Shown here piece by piece: positions 54,708 to 63,883 of a DNA stretch of 64,000 nt. The stretch is from Ostreococcus lucimarinus CCE9901 (lineage: Eukaryota; Chlorophyta; Mamiellophyceae; Mamiellales; Bathycoccaceae). Both the position numbers and the translations under genes were made by a program. Within the stretch, counting starts at the first letter, position 1, and every line of letters begins with the position of its first letter. The stretch is from assembly GCF_000092065.1 (NCBI RefSeq), contig NC_009358.1, forward strand, positions 248,001 to 312,000, in the 5' to 3' direction. The notes under the pieces were generated by a model that did not search any database, had not been told where the DNA came from, and saw nothing but the letters and a program-made list of their open reading frames with translations.

Positions 54708-56021
54708 TCACGCGGATGAACAGAAATTTTTTGTGCCCGTGATGGCGTTCATTCGCTTCGCGTGTCGTCGCACGAGATCGAAAGTTGTCTCGTCACTGTG
54801 AATGCCATACGAAGACGTAAGCCCGACGCCTCGGTCATACCAGTGCCAAAATATTGTACCAGAGAGCTTACCGTCTCGCGCAGCGCTCTCCGCAAGGTCG
54901 AATGCAGCGGCAAAGTACTTGTCGCGTTCTGCAAATCCTGTCGCGCCTTCATTTCGATCGACCTTTTTGCCAAACTCTTCCAGTACGAACGGTTTCCCGA
55001 TGCGTTCCGCGATGTTGATGCGCGATTTGATGAACTTTTGCTGTAACTCGACAGATTGCGTCGGAAACCAGTTGTCAGGCCAGACGTGAATACTGACGTA
55101 ATCGATGGAATCCATCCGCGAGTGTCGAGCCCATGATTGACCTTCACGCGAAGCCCAGTCGCTGCCTTCGCCTGGATTTGTCGCCTGCCTCTCCGCGGGG
55201 TCGTCGGAATGGAAAAACCCCTCGTATCCGAGACCAACGAGCTGATTCGGTGCGAATGATTTCAAATAAGTCGCCATTTCATCGATCCATTTCCCGATAG
55301 TGCTCGCGGGGCAATTCTGGCACCTCGCTTCGTTGACAAGATTGTAAGACATGATCGTAGCGTCGTCGCCGTATCGAACACCATTAATTGTATTCCGCCG
55401 TGTGGTGATGGTTTTTATCATGTCTTTGAAGATGCGCTTCGAATTCGAATCAGTAAAGAAATCTTGGTGTTTATCCGCCGTTTGACTCCAGGCGACGTAC
55501 TGGTCGACGCCGCCCACGGGATACCAGTTATCTGCCAACACGAGGCAGACTTTGACGTCTCGCTTTCTGGCTTCATCAAGGAAAAAATCAAGCCCACGCA
55601 GAGCATCTTCGTCCCAGACGCCTGGACGACTCTGAACCTCATTTCCTTTCGAAATTGTGTGCGCCCAAACGCGAACGACTTTCAAACCTTCCGCGACGCC
55701 CTCGTTGAGCAAACGCTGTATGTGTTCTCTGCCTGGAAGTGGCAAGTGGCGCGCCGGCGGTCCAGCTCCAGTCGCCGCCTCCATCATCTCCCACTGGTTC
55801 CATCCGGCAAAGATGAATTCTTTGCCACCGAGCTCAAACTTGTTTCCATTCACGCGAACGAAAGCATCCTTGGGTAAACACGTCGTCGCTTGTGTAGGAG
55901 AACCGACTTCCAGAGCGCCGTGTCGTCCGGCCTCAGTGGTTCGAAACCAATTCGCGTCGTGATCGGCGAGTACGCACGAAGGTAAGAGGGCGAGAATTAT
56001 TTGCAGCGTGAAGAAGCGCAT
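54708..56021 (-). CDS. Secreted GH5 endo-beta-1,4-mannanase
   Basis: The product has 437 residues from ATG 56021. A clear signal peptide (MRFFTLQIILALLPSCVLA) starts the protein. The GH5 (beta/alpha)8 barrel shows the plant/fungal mannanase pattern: GNKFELGGKEFIFAGWNQWEMMEAA, LKVVRVWAHT, MSYNLVNEARC with acid/base Glu231, DYVSIHVWPDNW and FVLEEFGKK with nucleophile Glu349. It hydrolyses internal beta-1,4-mannosidic bonds in mannans. There is no carbohydrate-binding module or TM anchor. The codon use looks less GC-biased than neighbours such as the MSS51-like gene. Substrate in a naked picoalga is unclear: own wall-like glycans, storage, or external polysaccharide. Confidence 0.9.
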   Translation of the reverse strand: MRFFTLQIILALLPSCVLADHDANWFRTTEAGRHGALEVGSPTQATTCLPKDAFVRVNGNKFELGGKEFIFAGWNQWEMMEAATGAGPPARHLPLPGREHIQRLLNEGVAEGLKVVRVWAHTISKGNEVQSRPGVWDEDALRGLDFFLDEARKRDVKVCLVLADNWYPVGGVDQYVAWSQTADKHQDFFTDSNSKRIFKDMIKTITTRRNTINGVRYGDDATIMSYNLVNEARCQNCPASTIGKWIDEMATYLKSFAPNQLVGLGYEGFFHSDDPAERQATNPGEGSDWASREGQSWARHSRMDSIDYVSIHVWPDNWFPTQSVELQQKFIKSRINIAERIGKPFVLEEFGKKVDRNEGATGFAERDKYFAAAFDLAESAARDGKLSGTIFWHWYDRGVGLTSSYGIHSDETTFDLVRRHAKRMNAITGTKNFCSSA

Positions 56022-56188
56022 GTGGAGGCGAGAAGTGACACATGGCGGCGACACATGGCGGCGTTGTTGTTCCGATGTTTCAATAGTGTGAATACCGCGC
56101 CTCGCTGGCTATATCGAACACAATTTCGAATTCCGTCGAAGAGCGGGATATAACAATGGATCAATGTTGTACTAGTATGCTGATGATA

Positions 56189-57079
56189 TTACATGATGTT
56201 CATTGGCGTCAGGTCTAGTTGTGCATTGTGTCCCGTTCTCGCCTTCGTGGCGAGCGCGATAGCTTTGAGCTCTGCCAAGAGTTCAGGGAAGTGACGAAGA
56301 GGCCACTGCGTGGGGCCGTCCACAGGGGATGAGTTCGGATCATTGTGAACCTCCATAAAAAGTCCATCGACACCAGCCGCGACGCACGATCGAGCGATGG
56401 TTGGGATGAGCTCGCGCGAGCCGCCCGAAGCCACCGCGCCATCCGCGCCCGCCAAGCCCGCTGGTTGTTGGAGCGAGTGCGTAACGTCGGCGACGATCGG
56501 GCAACCTGCGTCGCGCATCAATGGAATATTTCTCATGTCTACGACCAAATCGGAGTACCCAAAAGTGCTCCCACGCTCGCATAGTAACACGTTCTCGTTT
56601 CCGGTTGAGAACACCTTCTTCGCCGAATTTCTCATCACGCTCGGCGCACAGAATTGCCCCTTCTTAATGTTAATCACTCGACCGGTCCTCCCGGCTGCGA
56701 GCAACAAATCCGTTTGTCGACACAAAAACGCCGGAATCTGCATCACATCCGCCACCGCGCTCACCGGTTCCGCCTGCTCCTCGGTGTGAATGTCCGTCAC
56801 GATCGGTACGTCGAACGTCGTCTTCACCGCCTGCAGAATCCGTAAACCGTCGTCGATTCCAGGGCCACGGAACGACGTGATGCTCGTTCTGTTTGCCTTG
56901 TCGAAGCTCGACTTGAAGATGAACGGCACGTCGAGCTCGTCGGTGACGCGCTTCAGCTCTCGACACATGGCGAAGATGTGCTCTTCGGATTGAATGACGT
57001 TCGGTCCTGCCATTAAAAAGAACGGTTGGGAGGACTTTAAGTCACCAAACAAAGCGTTACCGGCGGCGAGGTGCGCCAT
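56189..57079 (-). CDS. KDSA: KDO-8-phosphate synthase (metal-independent type)
   Basis: The product has 296 residues from ATG 57079. It condenses arabinose-5-phosphate and phosphoenolpyruvate to KDO-8-phosphate. FFLMAGPNVIQSEEHIF places Asn27 where metal-dependent enzymes have Cys, so this is the metal-independent class. Other family blocks are FKSSFDKANRTS...RGPGIDDGL, VPIVTDIHTEEQA, QIPAFLCRQTDLL, INIKKGQFCAP, ERGSTFGYSDLVVDMR, PIVADVTHSLQQP and LFMEVHNDPNSSPVDGPTQWPL. In plants KDO is part of rhamnogalacturonan II; in prasinophytes KDO-type sugars are known from scales. The predicted protein has no leader, so it is cytosolic. Confidence 0.96.
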   Translation of the reverse strand: MAHLAAGNALFGDLKSSQPFFLMAGPNVIQSEEHIFAMCRELKRVTDELDVPFIFKSSFDKANRTSITSFRGPGIDDGLRILQAVKTTFDVPIVTDIHTEEQAEPVSAVADVMQIPAFLCRQTDLLLAAGRTGRVINIKKGQFCAPSVMRNSAKKVFSTGNENVLLCERGSTFGYSDLVVDMRNIPLMRDAGCPIVADVTHSLQQPAGLAGADGAVASGGSRELIPTIARSCVAAGVDGLFMEVHNDPNSSPVDGPTQWPLRHFPELLAELKAIALATKARTGHNAQLDLTPMNIM

Positions 57080-57145
57080 GTCGATCGTGGTGGTTTGACG
57101 CGTCGTGATGTCCGGGCGGTGTGCGCGCGCGCTGATGTTACAAAG

Positions 57146-58615
57146 CTATGTGTCGCTAGGTGGCGTCGACTCGGTGACTAGACTGTGCCGTTCTCGCTTG
57201 ACCTTCCTCACCAAAGGCTCTAGAAGTTTGAAATGACTCAATAAAATGTCTTGCTGAAGCTGTCCCATCTCCGCGATGATGTTCGCAGCGACATCTTGGT
57301 CGAGACGCCGAATGACTTCCTTTTGCGCCGTGACGCCGAGTTCGGCGAGAACTACGGCGGCGTCGTGAGGTGGTTGAGACGTCAATTGACGGGTTCGCAT
57401 TCGTAATGTCTCATGAGAATTGTTACCGCGACCGGTCGCCCGCGGACCTCGTAGGCGTCGCGATTCCATTCGTCTGAAGCTGCCATCCCTCCGAAACGAG
57501 AAGGAGCCCAAGAATTCATGCTCTTCTTCCGAACTTGGTTTCATTATTTTTTCCCCACGCAGCAGTCTACTGATCTGCGCAATCTCTGCTATCGTTTGCT
57601 CGTCTAGACGATGACTATCTTCTTTGCTATCGTTACGGTGAAGTTTCTTCGCCCAGTGCCATGTGCCCTTTGCCTCCTCTTGCGCGAGGCGAGTGTGCAC
57701 CAAGAGCTCGATTGTTTGCTTCTGGAGGTTTTCAACGTCATCTATCCCATCGTGCAGCTCGCAAATGAGCTTCAAGCATCGTGGAATAGTCTTGCAGAGC
57801 TTCTTGTTCATAAAAACGGCAACCTCGAAGAGTTCTGGGTACTCGTGGTAAACTTTTGCAACGTCCTCAATCTTCAACTTTGGCGGACACTGACGAGAAA
57901 TGTAAAGAATGGCACTCCTGACACGCGCGCGCACAGGACGAAGGAACTCTCTGCGATCTGCACGTTGTTGAGCAATGTATTTCTCCGTCGCCGTCACCTC
58001 TAACCCTAAATTCGCATCCATCGCCGAAAAATTCACCACCGGTAGGCGTTTCAATTTTCCAAACTGGCGCTCCTTCGTTCGCTGCCACTCCCAAAGCACC
58101 GGCGCTAACTCCCCGCGGTTCAACTCACCATCGCCATCGAGATCCAAAAGAGCGACTATGAAAAACACCTCTTTCGGAATTCTGTGTCCTCGCCCGTGTC
58201 CACTCGCGTACTTGTCCACTCGCGCGCCGAGTATCCCGAGTGTGGAAATGAACTCTTCAAAGCTCACTTGGGCATCGCCATCCGTGTCGAAAAAGTCCAG
58301 CAGCTTTCGCGTCCAAAGGCTCCGACGGTCGATACCGACGACCGCGCACAGCTCCTCGCGGTCGATCGTCCCCGATCTATCGATGTCGAACTTTACAAAC
58401 TGCTTTCGAATTTTTTTCAGCATTCTGGACTTCACCACCGCGTGCTCGAAACGGCTCAAAACCGGACGTTTGGGCATGTGTTTGCGGACGAATGCGATGA
58501 AACCAGCGATGCGACCGCGTGGGGCATCGACGGCGCGTTGACCGTCCTCGGGCGGGGAATCATCGGGCGGGACGACTGCCGCGTCGGGCGGGACGACCGC
58601 CTCGGCGTCAGCCAT
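57146..58615 (-). CDS. EF-hand calcium-binding protein with C-terminal helical repeat region
   Basis: The product has 489 residues. EF-hands are visible at about 77-105 (FVKFDIDRSGTIDREELCAV, a canonical DxDxSG loop), ~108-135 (LLDFFDTDGDAQVSFEEFISTL, canonical) and ~152-180 (IVALLDLDGDGELNRGELAPVL, canonical). A helical region (190-330) follows, then an Arg/Ser-rich linker. The C-terminal block HDAAVVLAELGVTAQKEVIRRLDQDVAANIIAEMGQLQQDILL recalls the MgtE N-domain/FliG-type helical repeat. I do not recognise the full architecture. Calcium sensing is well supported; the effector is unknown. The promoter side has a GCGA microsatellite. Confidence 0.75.
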   Translation of the reverse strand: MADAEAVVPPDAAVVPPDDSPPEDGQRAVDAPRGRIAGFIAFVRKHMPKRPVLSRFEHAVVKSRMLKKIRKQFVKFDIDRSGTIDREELCAVVGIDRRSLWTRKLLDFFDTDGDAQVSFEEFISTLGILGARVDKYASGHGRGHRIPKEVFFIVALLDLDGDGELNRGELAPVLWEWQRTKERQFGKLKRLPVVNFSAMDANLGLEVTATEKYIAQQRADRREFLRPVRARVRSAILYISRQCPPKLKIEDVAKVYHEYPELFEVAVFMNKKLCKTIPRCLKLICELHDGIDDVENLQKQTIELLVHTRLAQEEAKGTWHWAKKLHRNDSKEDSHRLDEQTIAEIAQISRLLRGEKIMKPSSEEEHEFLGSFSFRRDGSFRRMESRRLRGPRATGRGNNSHETLRMRTRQLTSQPPHDAAVVLAELGVTAQKEVIRRLDQDVAANIIAEMGQLQQDILLSHFKLLEPLVRKVKRERHSLVTESTPPSDT

Positions 58616-58665
58616 GGGAGGCGAGAAGTGACGGTGTTCGCCGTTCCGCGAGCTACGAGCGAGAA

Positions 58666-58698
58666 GCGAGCGAGCGAGCGAGCGAGCGAGCGAGCGAG
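58666..58698. repeat. (gcga)n microsatellite, about 8 units
   Basis: A perfect tetranucleotide tract lies about 50 bases upstream of the EF-hand gene start, between it and the 3' end of the RPL9 gene. It could vary in length between strains. Confidence 0.9.
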
Positions 58699-58819
58699 TG
58701 GAGGCGCGTGATGCAGAATGTTTTTGAGTGAGCCAATCCGCTCAATTACACCCTCTAAGTTATCGCCAAGTGGAGAAGTCCCTCTAACAACCCCCACAAC
58801 GCACCACCACAAATCCTCT

Positions 58820-59395
58820 TTAACCTTCGGTTTCGATGGTGCCCTTCTCGCTAACGTAGATGCCATCAAGGAACTTTCTAATATCCTTTTTCTTCACCAA
58901 GCACGCCATGTGGATGAGGGCCGCCGACTTGGACACGTTGTCGATGTCGTTGCCTTCGAGGACGATGCAATCCTTCACAGACTCATCGCGGTACGACTTG
59001 ACACCTTCGAGCATGTTGCACACGCGAGTACGCTTTTCGCCAAGGAAGTTGCGGATTTCAACAACCGTCCCGTTCTTCTCAATGTTGATGTTCACGGGGA
59101 AGTGAGCGTACACAGCGCGCATCTTGTAGCGGAAACCCTTGGTGACACCGTCAAACAAGTTCGAGATGTGGCTAACGGTCGTGCGCAAGCTACCGGACAA
59201 CTTGTTGCTCGCGAACCACATCGTCGCAACGACTTCATTCTCTTCGTTGAGCGTGAGGTCGAGCTTCGGGATGTGGTGGAAGTCGCGGTGAAGCGAACCG
59301 CGCGGGCCAGTCACGCTGATCTTGCGCGCCTTGCACGCGGTCACCGTGACGCCTTCCGGCACGGCGATCTTGATCTCTCTCTTGATAAGTCTCAT
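58820..59395 (-). CDS. RPL9: 60S ribosomal protein L9 (uL6)
   Basis: The product has 191 residues, full family length. It starts MRLIKREIKIAVPEGVTVT, and VTGPRGSLHRDFHHI is the uL6 signature region. RTTVSHISNLFDGVTKGFRYKMRAVYAHFPVNINIE and NFLGEKRTRVCNMLEGV follow. It ends KKDIRKFLDGIYVSEKGTIE. Structural component of the large subunit near the sarcin-ricin loop and stalk base. Intronless. The upstream region up to the MRD1 gene is unusually long. Confidence 0.97.
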   Translation of the reverse strand: MRLIKREIKIAVPEGVTVTACKARKISVTGPRGSLHRDFHHIPKLDLTLNEENEVVATMWFASNKLSGSLRTTVSHISNLFDGVTKGFRYKMRAVYAHFPVNINIEKNGTVVEIRNFLGEKRTRVCNMLEGVKSYRDESVKDCIVLEGNDIDNVSKSAALIHMACLVKKKDIRKFLDGIYVSEKGTIETEG

Positions 59396-60050
59396 CTCGA
59401 GTCTATTTCACGCGAAAACGTCATCGACACGTCAGTCTCTCGCACGCTCAATCGCCGCTCGTTCTTCGTCGCGCGCGCTCGCGCGTCCCGCCTCCCTTTG
59501 GGGTTTCTCCTTCATCCCATCGCCCCGCGTTTTCGCTTCCTCCCGCGCGCCCACGCCCACACCGCGTTCATAATCCACAACCACAATCAGCATTCAACCT
59601 TTCCTCGCCATCGCGCCCGCCCGCGATCGATCGCGCGCGTCCCGCGAGCTCCCATCGCGCGCGCGCGATCGGCCAACTAGGGCTTGCGCGCGCGGTCGAC
59701 CCGCGTGCCGTTCGCGCGCGTCGTCCCGCCCGCCGCCCTCGCGCGTCGCCGGCGCATCGTGCGTTATATCTTCCATCGCGTTCGCGCGCGCGCGCGCGTC
59801 GTCGCGTCGATCGTACCTCAGAAGCGCGTCTTGAAGAGACGGATGCCGTCGCGCCCGGCGCGGCGTCGCGCGCGCGAGACCATCGCCTCGTCGATTGACT
59901 CGTCGATTGACTCGAGACGTGGGACTCTACGTATTCAACGTCCGAAATGCGGATCATCACGGAGTGAAAATGAAAATCACACCGCGCGCGGCGCTTTTTC
60001 GAAGCGCAGCCGCCGGCGCGCGCGACGCCGCGGTCACCTCGCGACGCGCG
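59396..60050. promoter_or_regulatory. Long divergent promoter region, RPL9 / MRD1
   Basis: These 655 bases separate two ribosome-related genes. A ctagggct motif near 59679-59686 resembles a partial telo-box, an element found in plant ribosomal-protein promoters. An in-frame ATG at 59970 for MRD1 is present but the sequence after it is not family-like. No separate gene is supported. Confidence 0.5.
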
Positions 60051-62798
60051 ATGGATCGCCGGACGTCGCGCGCGAGCGCCGGACCGACGGGTCGCGACGT
60101 CGACGATGCCTCGCTCGAGCGCGCGGGAGAGGAGGACGGTGATGCGGCGCCGTCGAGCCGGTTGTGCGTGAAGAATGTGCCGAAACATTTGAAGGATGAC
60201 AGACTGCGCGAACACTTCGCGGCGATGGGGGAGGTGACGGACGTGAAGATCGTGCGCACGGCGGACGGGACGTCGAGACAGATGGCGTTCGTTGGGTACA
60301 AGACGGAGGCGATGGCGACGAAGGCATTGAAGTACTTTGATAAGACGTTCATCGATACGTCGCGGGTGGAGGTGCAGTACGCGCGGAGCGTGCACAGCGC
60401 GCAGATACCGCGACCGTGGTCGAAGTATAGCGCGGGAAGCTCGGCGAATAAGGAAAAAGAGACGATAAAGAGTGGGCACGGGGGAAAGGGCGAGGCGGAG
60501 GCGGATGGTGAGGGTGAAAGATGGATCGGCGCGCGAGAGGCGAAAAAGTTGGCCAAGCAAAAAGCTCGCGAGCTGCACGATCCGAGGTACAAGGCGGAGC
60601 AGCTCATGAAGGTTGATCCAAAATTTCGCGAGTTCATGGAGCTCATGGTTCCCGCGAAACAAAAGTTTTGGAGCGATGGGTTCTTCGAGGATCAAGACAA
60701 GTTGGAGGGTTATAGGAAGGATTCCGAAAAAGCGCTTCGCGAAGACGGAGACGCCGGGAGCAGCGACGACGAGTATCAAGACTTGGACGAGTCAGAAGAC
60801 GAAGAACAGGAGGAAGAATCGGACAAATCAGGGTCGGAGTCAGACTCGGAGTCTGAGTCTGAAAGCGACAAGGTGGCGAATGACGATAAAGTGTCGGACA
60901 TGGATTACTTCAAATCGAAACAATCGACGTGGAAAGACGACGAGGACGATAGCGAGGACTCCGATTCTGATGACTCCGAATCTTCTTCCGACGACGAGCA
61001 AAGCCAAAGCCCTGATGCGTCTGATGATGAAGAGAAGAGTTCTGATTCAGACGCCTCCGATGATCCAGACACACTAGAGAAGGAAGAGACAGACGCCGCG
61101 GAACCAGAATCGAAAGACGTCAACGCGGCCGACATGGAGGCGTTGTCCGAAACCGGTCGAATTTTCGTGCGCAATTTGCCTTATACTGCGACGGAAGAAG
61201 AAGTGGCGGAGTTGTTCGAACAGTTTGGCAAGCTCACCGCGGTTCACATTCTCGTCGATCGCAGTACAAAGCGTAGCAAAGGTTTGGCGTACGTGACTTT
61301 TGTCATACCCGAGGATGGCGTCAAGGCGATGGAAGCGGTGGACGGCTCAATCTTTCAAGGTCGTTTGATCCACTTACTTCCCGCCAAACGCGCGCCACAG
61401 CTTGATTCTACGATGGGTGGCGTTGGACGCACAGGTGAAGGCGAAGACGACAAGAAGGATTCCTTCAAGACGGAACGCGACGCCGAGCGCAAAGCCGACG
61501 CGGGCAACACAAAGGCGTGGAACTCTTTATTCATGCGTCAAGATACCGTGGCCGCGGCGATCGCGGCACACTACGGCGTCACGAAAGCCGAACTCCTCGA
61601 CTCTGGTGCGGATGATCTCGCAGTGCGCATGGCGCTCGGCGAAGCGCACGTCATCGCGACGACGAAGCAACAACTCGGCGAAGCTGGCATTGACGCGGAA
61701 TCGCTCGAGCAGTCTGCGGCTTCGAGTGGGGCGAAAAGTGCGAGCCGAGTCAAGCGCAGTAATTGCGTGTTATTGTTGAAAAACTTACCCTACGAAGCCG
61801 AGGAGGATGAGCTTAGAGAACTCTGCGAAAAGTTTGGCGGCGTGGCGAGATTCATCTTACCCGATACGCACACCATCGCCGTCGTGGAGTTCCTTGAAGC
61901 CTCCGAAGCGCGCCGCGCGTTCACGGGTTTGGCGTACAAACGCTATCGACATGTACCACTTTATTTAGAATGGGCGCCCGAGAATATTTTTGCCTCGACT
62001 TCAAAGGTCGACATCAAGGGCGCCAAGGCGCTAGCCGTCGCCGACGCGTCGAGCGATTTAGCCAAGGAGGCGCGAGACAAGACAAAGGCGAAAGTGGACG
62101 CGGCGAATGATCTCGCCGGTAAAACCGTCAGCGACGACGCGGTGTCGATATTCGTCAAAGGTCTGGATTTCGGTACCACCGACAAAAAATTGCGTTCGCA
62201 TTTCGCCGCGGCGGCGCAACGCGTCTCTGGCCAAATCATCGCCGCTCGCGTCGTCACCCATCGCGGGCCCGGAGGCAAGATGCTCAGTCGAGGCTTTGGC
62301 TTTGTAGAGTTTGACACTCCCATGGTCGCAAAGTCGGTTTTGACCGCTCTTCAAGGATCGTCGCTCGACGGTAAGACGCTCAAGCTGGAGTTGAGCTCGC
62401 AAGGAGGCGGCGAACGCGATGACGACAAGGCTGGGAAAGTTCCGAAGGGCTTTAGCGCGACGAAAATTGTCGTCAGAAACGTCGCATTTGAAGCGACGAA
62501 GCGCGACATTCAGAAGCTGTTCAACCCGTTCGGACAACTCAAGCAAGTCCGATTGCCGAAAAAGTTCGACGGCGCGCACCGAGGTTTCGCATTCGTCGAG
62601 TTCAACACGCGACGAGAGACGCAAGCCGCCATGGATGCGCTCCGAGGCACGCACTTGTACGGCAGACACATCATCATAGAACGCGCCGCGGAAGAGGAAG
62701 ACGGAGAGGAAGACATAGAGGCGATTCGAAAGAAAACGACGTCGAGATTCGAAGCGAACGAGAACGCGTCCAAGCGCACGCGCTTGAACTCCTACTAG
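60051..62798 (+). CDS. MRD1: MRD1/RBM19, multi-RRM rRNA processing protein
   Basis: The product has 915 residues from ATG 60051. Five RRMs are visible: RRM1 (RLCVKNVPKHLKDDRLREHFA, after which SFIDTSR-like FIDTSRVEVQYA and PRPWSKYS as in RBM19), RRM2 (GRIFVRNLPYTATEEEVAELF), RRM3 (CVLLLKNLPYEAEEDELRELC), RRM4 (SIFVKGLDFGTTDKKLRSHF) and RRM5 (KIVVRNVAFEATKRDIQKLF). A long acidic Ser/Asp/Glu linker sits between RRM1 and RRM2. Five RRMs equals yeast Mrd1, while animal RBM19 has six. The family acts in the nucleolus in early cleavage of 35S pre-rRNA and U3 compaction. The gene is intronless. Confidence 0.94.
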   Translation: MDRRTSRASAGPTGRDVDDASLERAGEEDGDAAPSSRLCVKNVPKHLKDDRLREHFAAMGEVTDVKIVRTADGTSRQMAFVGYKTEAMATKALKYFDKTFIDTSRVEVQYARSVHSAQIPRPWSKYSAGSSANKEKETIKSGHGGKGEAEADGEGERWIGAREAKKLAKQKARELHDPRYKAEQLMKVDPKFREFMELMVPAKQKFWSDGFFEDQDKLEGYRKDSEKALREDGDAGSSDDEYQDLDESEDEEQEEESDKSGSESDSESESESDKVANDDKVSDMDYFKSKQSTWKDDEDDSEDSDSDDSESSSDDEQSQSPDASDDEEKSSDSDASDDPDTLEKEETDAAEPESKDVNAADMEALSETGRIFVRNLPYTATEEEVAELFEQFGKLTAVHILVDRSTKRSKGLAYVTFVIPEDGVKAMEAVDGSIFQGRLIHLLPAKRAPQLDSTMGGVGRTGEGEDDKKDSFKTERDAERKADAGNTKAWNSLFMRQDTVAAAIAAHYGVTKAELLDSGADDLAVRMALGEAHVIATTKQQLGEAGIDAESLEQSAASSGAKSASRVKRSNCVLLLKNLPYEAEEDELRELCEKFGGVARFILPDTHTIAVVEFLEASEARRAFTGLAYKRYRHVPLYLEWAPENIFASTSKVDIKGAKALAVADASSDLAKEARDKTKAKVDAANDLAGKTVSDDAVSIFVKGLDFGTTDKKLRSHFAAAAQRVSGQIIAARVVTHRGPGGKMLSRGFGFVEFDTPMVAKSVLTALQGSSLDGKTLKLELSSQGGGERDDDKAGKVPKGFSATKIVVRNVAFEATKRDIQKLFNPFGQLKQVRLPKKFDGAHRGFAFVEFNTRRETQAAMDALRGTHLYGRHIIIERAAEEEDGEEDIEAIRKKTTSRFEANENASKRTRLNSY

Positions 62799-62818
62799 AA
62801 ATTTAATCACAATAGCCC

Positions 62819-63496
62819 TCACGCGAGCCGCTTTGAAAGAATGAGATAGTGCGAGCTCCCTTCGTCCACGCTCTCGTCCGGGCTGAGTTCGTCCACGACG
62901 TAGCCCATCTTCTTCGTGTAGAACTCGTACGCCCCGACGTTCGTCTTGAGCACGGTCAACACCACGGCCTCCATCCCCAGTTTCTTCGAAACCGTCTCCA
63001 CCGTTCGCACGAGCGTCTCCCCGAGCGCCCGTCGCTGGTGCGCCGCTTCGCACTGCAACTCGTACACGTACCCCACCGGATTATCCACATCCTCGTCCTC
63101 CCTCTCGAATCTAAAGTGCACAAACGCCACCGGACGTCCACTCTCGCGCGATCGCACCAGCACAAACCTCGCCGCGCCGTTATTCAACTCCCTCCGCTTC
63201 TCCGTCGCGTCCCATCCCCACGTGCGCTCGTACGCCGCGCGCATGTTCGCCTCCGTCACCTCGAAGCACCAATCCCGATCGCTCGTCGACATCTCCCGCG
63301 CCGACGCGTAGAATTCAAACCCATACCCCTCCCGCGTCGCCCTCGCGCGCGAATCCCTCGCGCTCCGCACCGCCAGGCACGCGTCCGCGGCGCGCGGCAC
63401 CATCCGCTCGAGCGTCCCCGTCGCCGTCTCGCGCGCGTTCGCGCGTCGCAGGATCGTCGCCGTCGCCGTCGCCGTCCCGTCGCCGTCGCGGTCCAT
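62819..63496 (-). CDS. NAA40: N-alpha-acetyltransferase 40 (NatD, histone H4/H2A)
   Basis: The product has 225 residues from ATG 63496 (MDRDGDGT). GNAT fold: the region LNNGAARFVLVRSRESGRPVAFVHFRFERE, then YVYELQCEAAHQRRALGETLV (acetyl-CoA loop RRALGE) and VVLTVLKTNVGAYEFYTKKMGYVVDELSPDES...SSHYLILSKRL match NAA40. NatD acetylates the N-terminal Ser of histones H4 and H2A. The N-terminal ~70 residues are Thr/Ala/Arg rich and probably flexible. It is convergent with MRD1 (20 bases apart). Confidence 0.9.
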   Translation of the reverse strand: MDRDGDGTATATATILRRANARETATGTLERMVPRAADACLAVRSARDSRARATREGYGFEFYASAREMSTSDRDWCFEVTEANMRAAYERTWGWDATEKRRELNNGAARFVLVRSRESGRPVAFVHFRFEREDEDVDNPVGYVYELQCEAAHQRRALGETLVRTVETVSKKLGMEAVVLTVLKTNVGAYEFYTKKMGYVVDELSPDESVDEGSSHYLILSKRLA

Positions 63497-63883
63497 CGTC
63501 ACCGTCCCGTCACCGTCCCGTCACCGTCCCGCGTCGCCGTCTCGCGCGTCGCACGCGTCGCGTCGAAATCAAATCAAATCAAAACCACGTCGCGGCGTCG
63601 CGCGCGCGCGTCGACGACGCGAACCGGCGCTGGGCGTGATTCGACGGTTCGCGACCCATCGCGAGGGGGTCCCCGCGCGCCCCGCCCGAGATTTACCCCT
63701 CGCTCGAAACCCGAAAACGCGCGCGCGCGGGTCGTACGATCACCACCGAATCGCCCATCACCGCGAACGCGCGCGCGCGATCGAATCCGATCCGCGCGCG
63801 CGTCGTATCTTTCGCCGCGCGCGGCGTCGCGCGCGTCGCGCGCGCCGCACTTCGCGTCGCGACGCGCACGGGACTCGCGCACG
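63497..63883. other. Divergent promoter region upstream of NAA40
   Basis: These 387 bases are extremely rich in gcgcgcg and include aaatcaaatcaaatcaaa (63568-63585), a small AT island with three 5-base repeats. No gene is supported. Confidence 0.5.

Noticed and set aside
55925-55945. tRNA-like B box (ggttcgaaacc)
   Set aside because: Lies within the mannanase coding sequence, with no A box or acceptor stem around it. No tRNA gene could be supported anywhere in the window.
58000-58020. Telomere-like taaccctaaa
   Set aside because: It is within the conserved coding sequence of the EF-hand gene (DANLGLEVT) and is a single copy.
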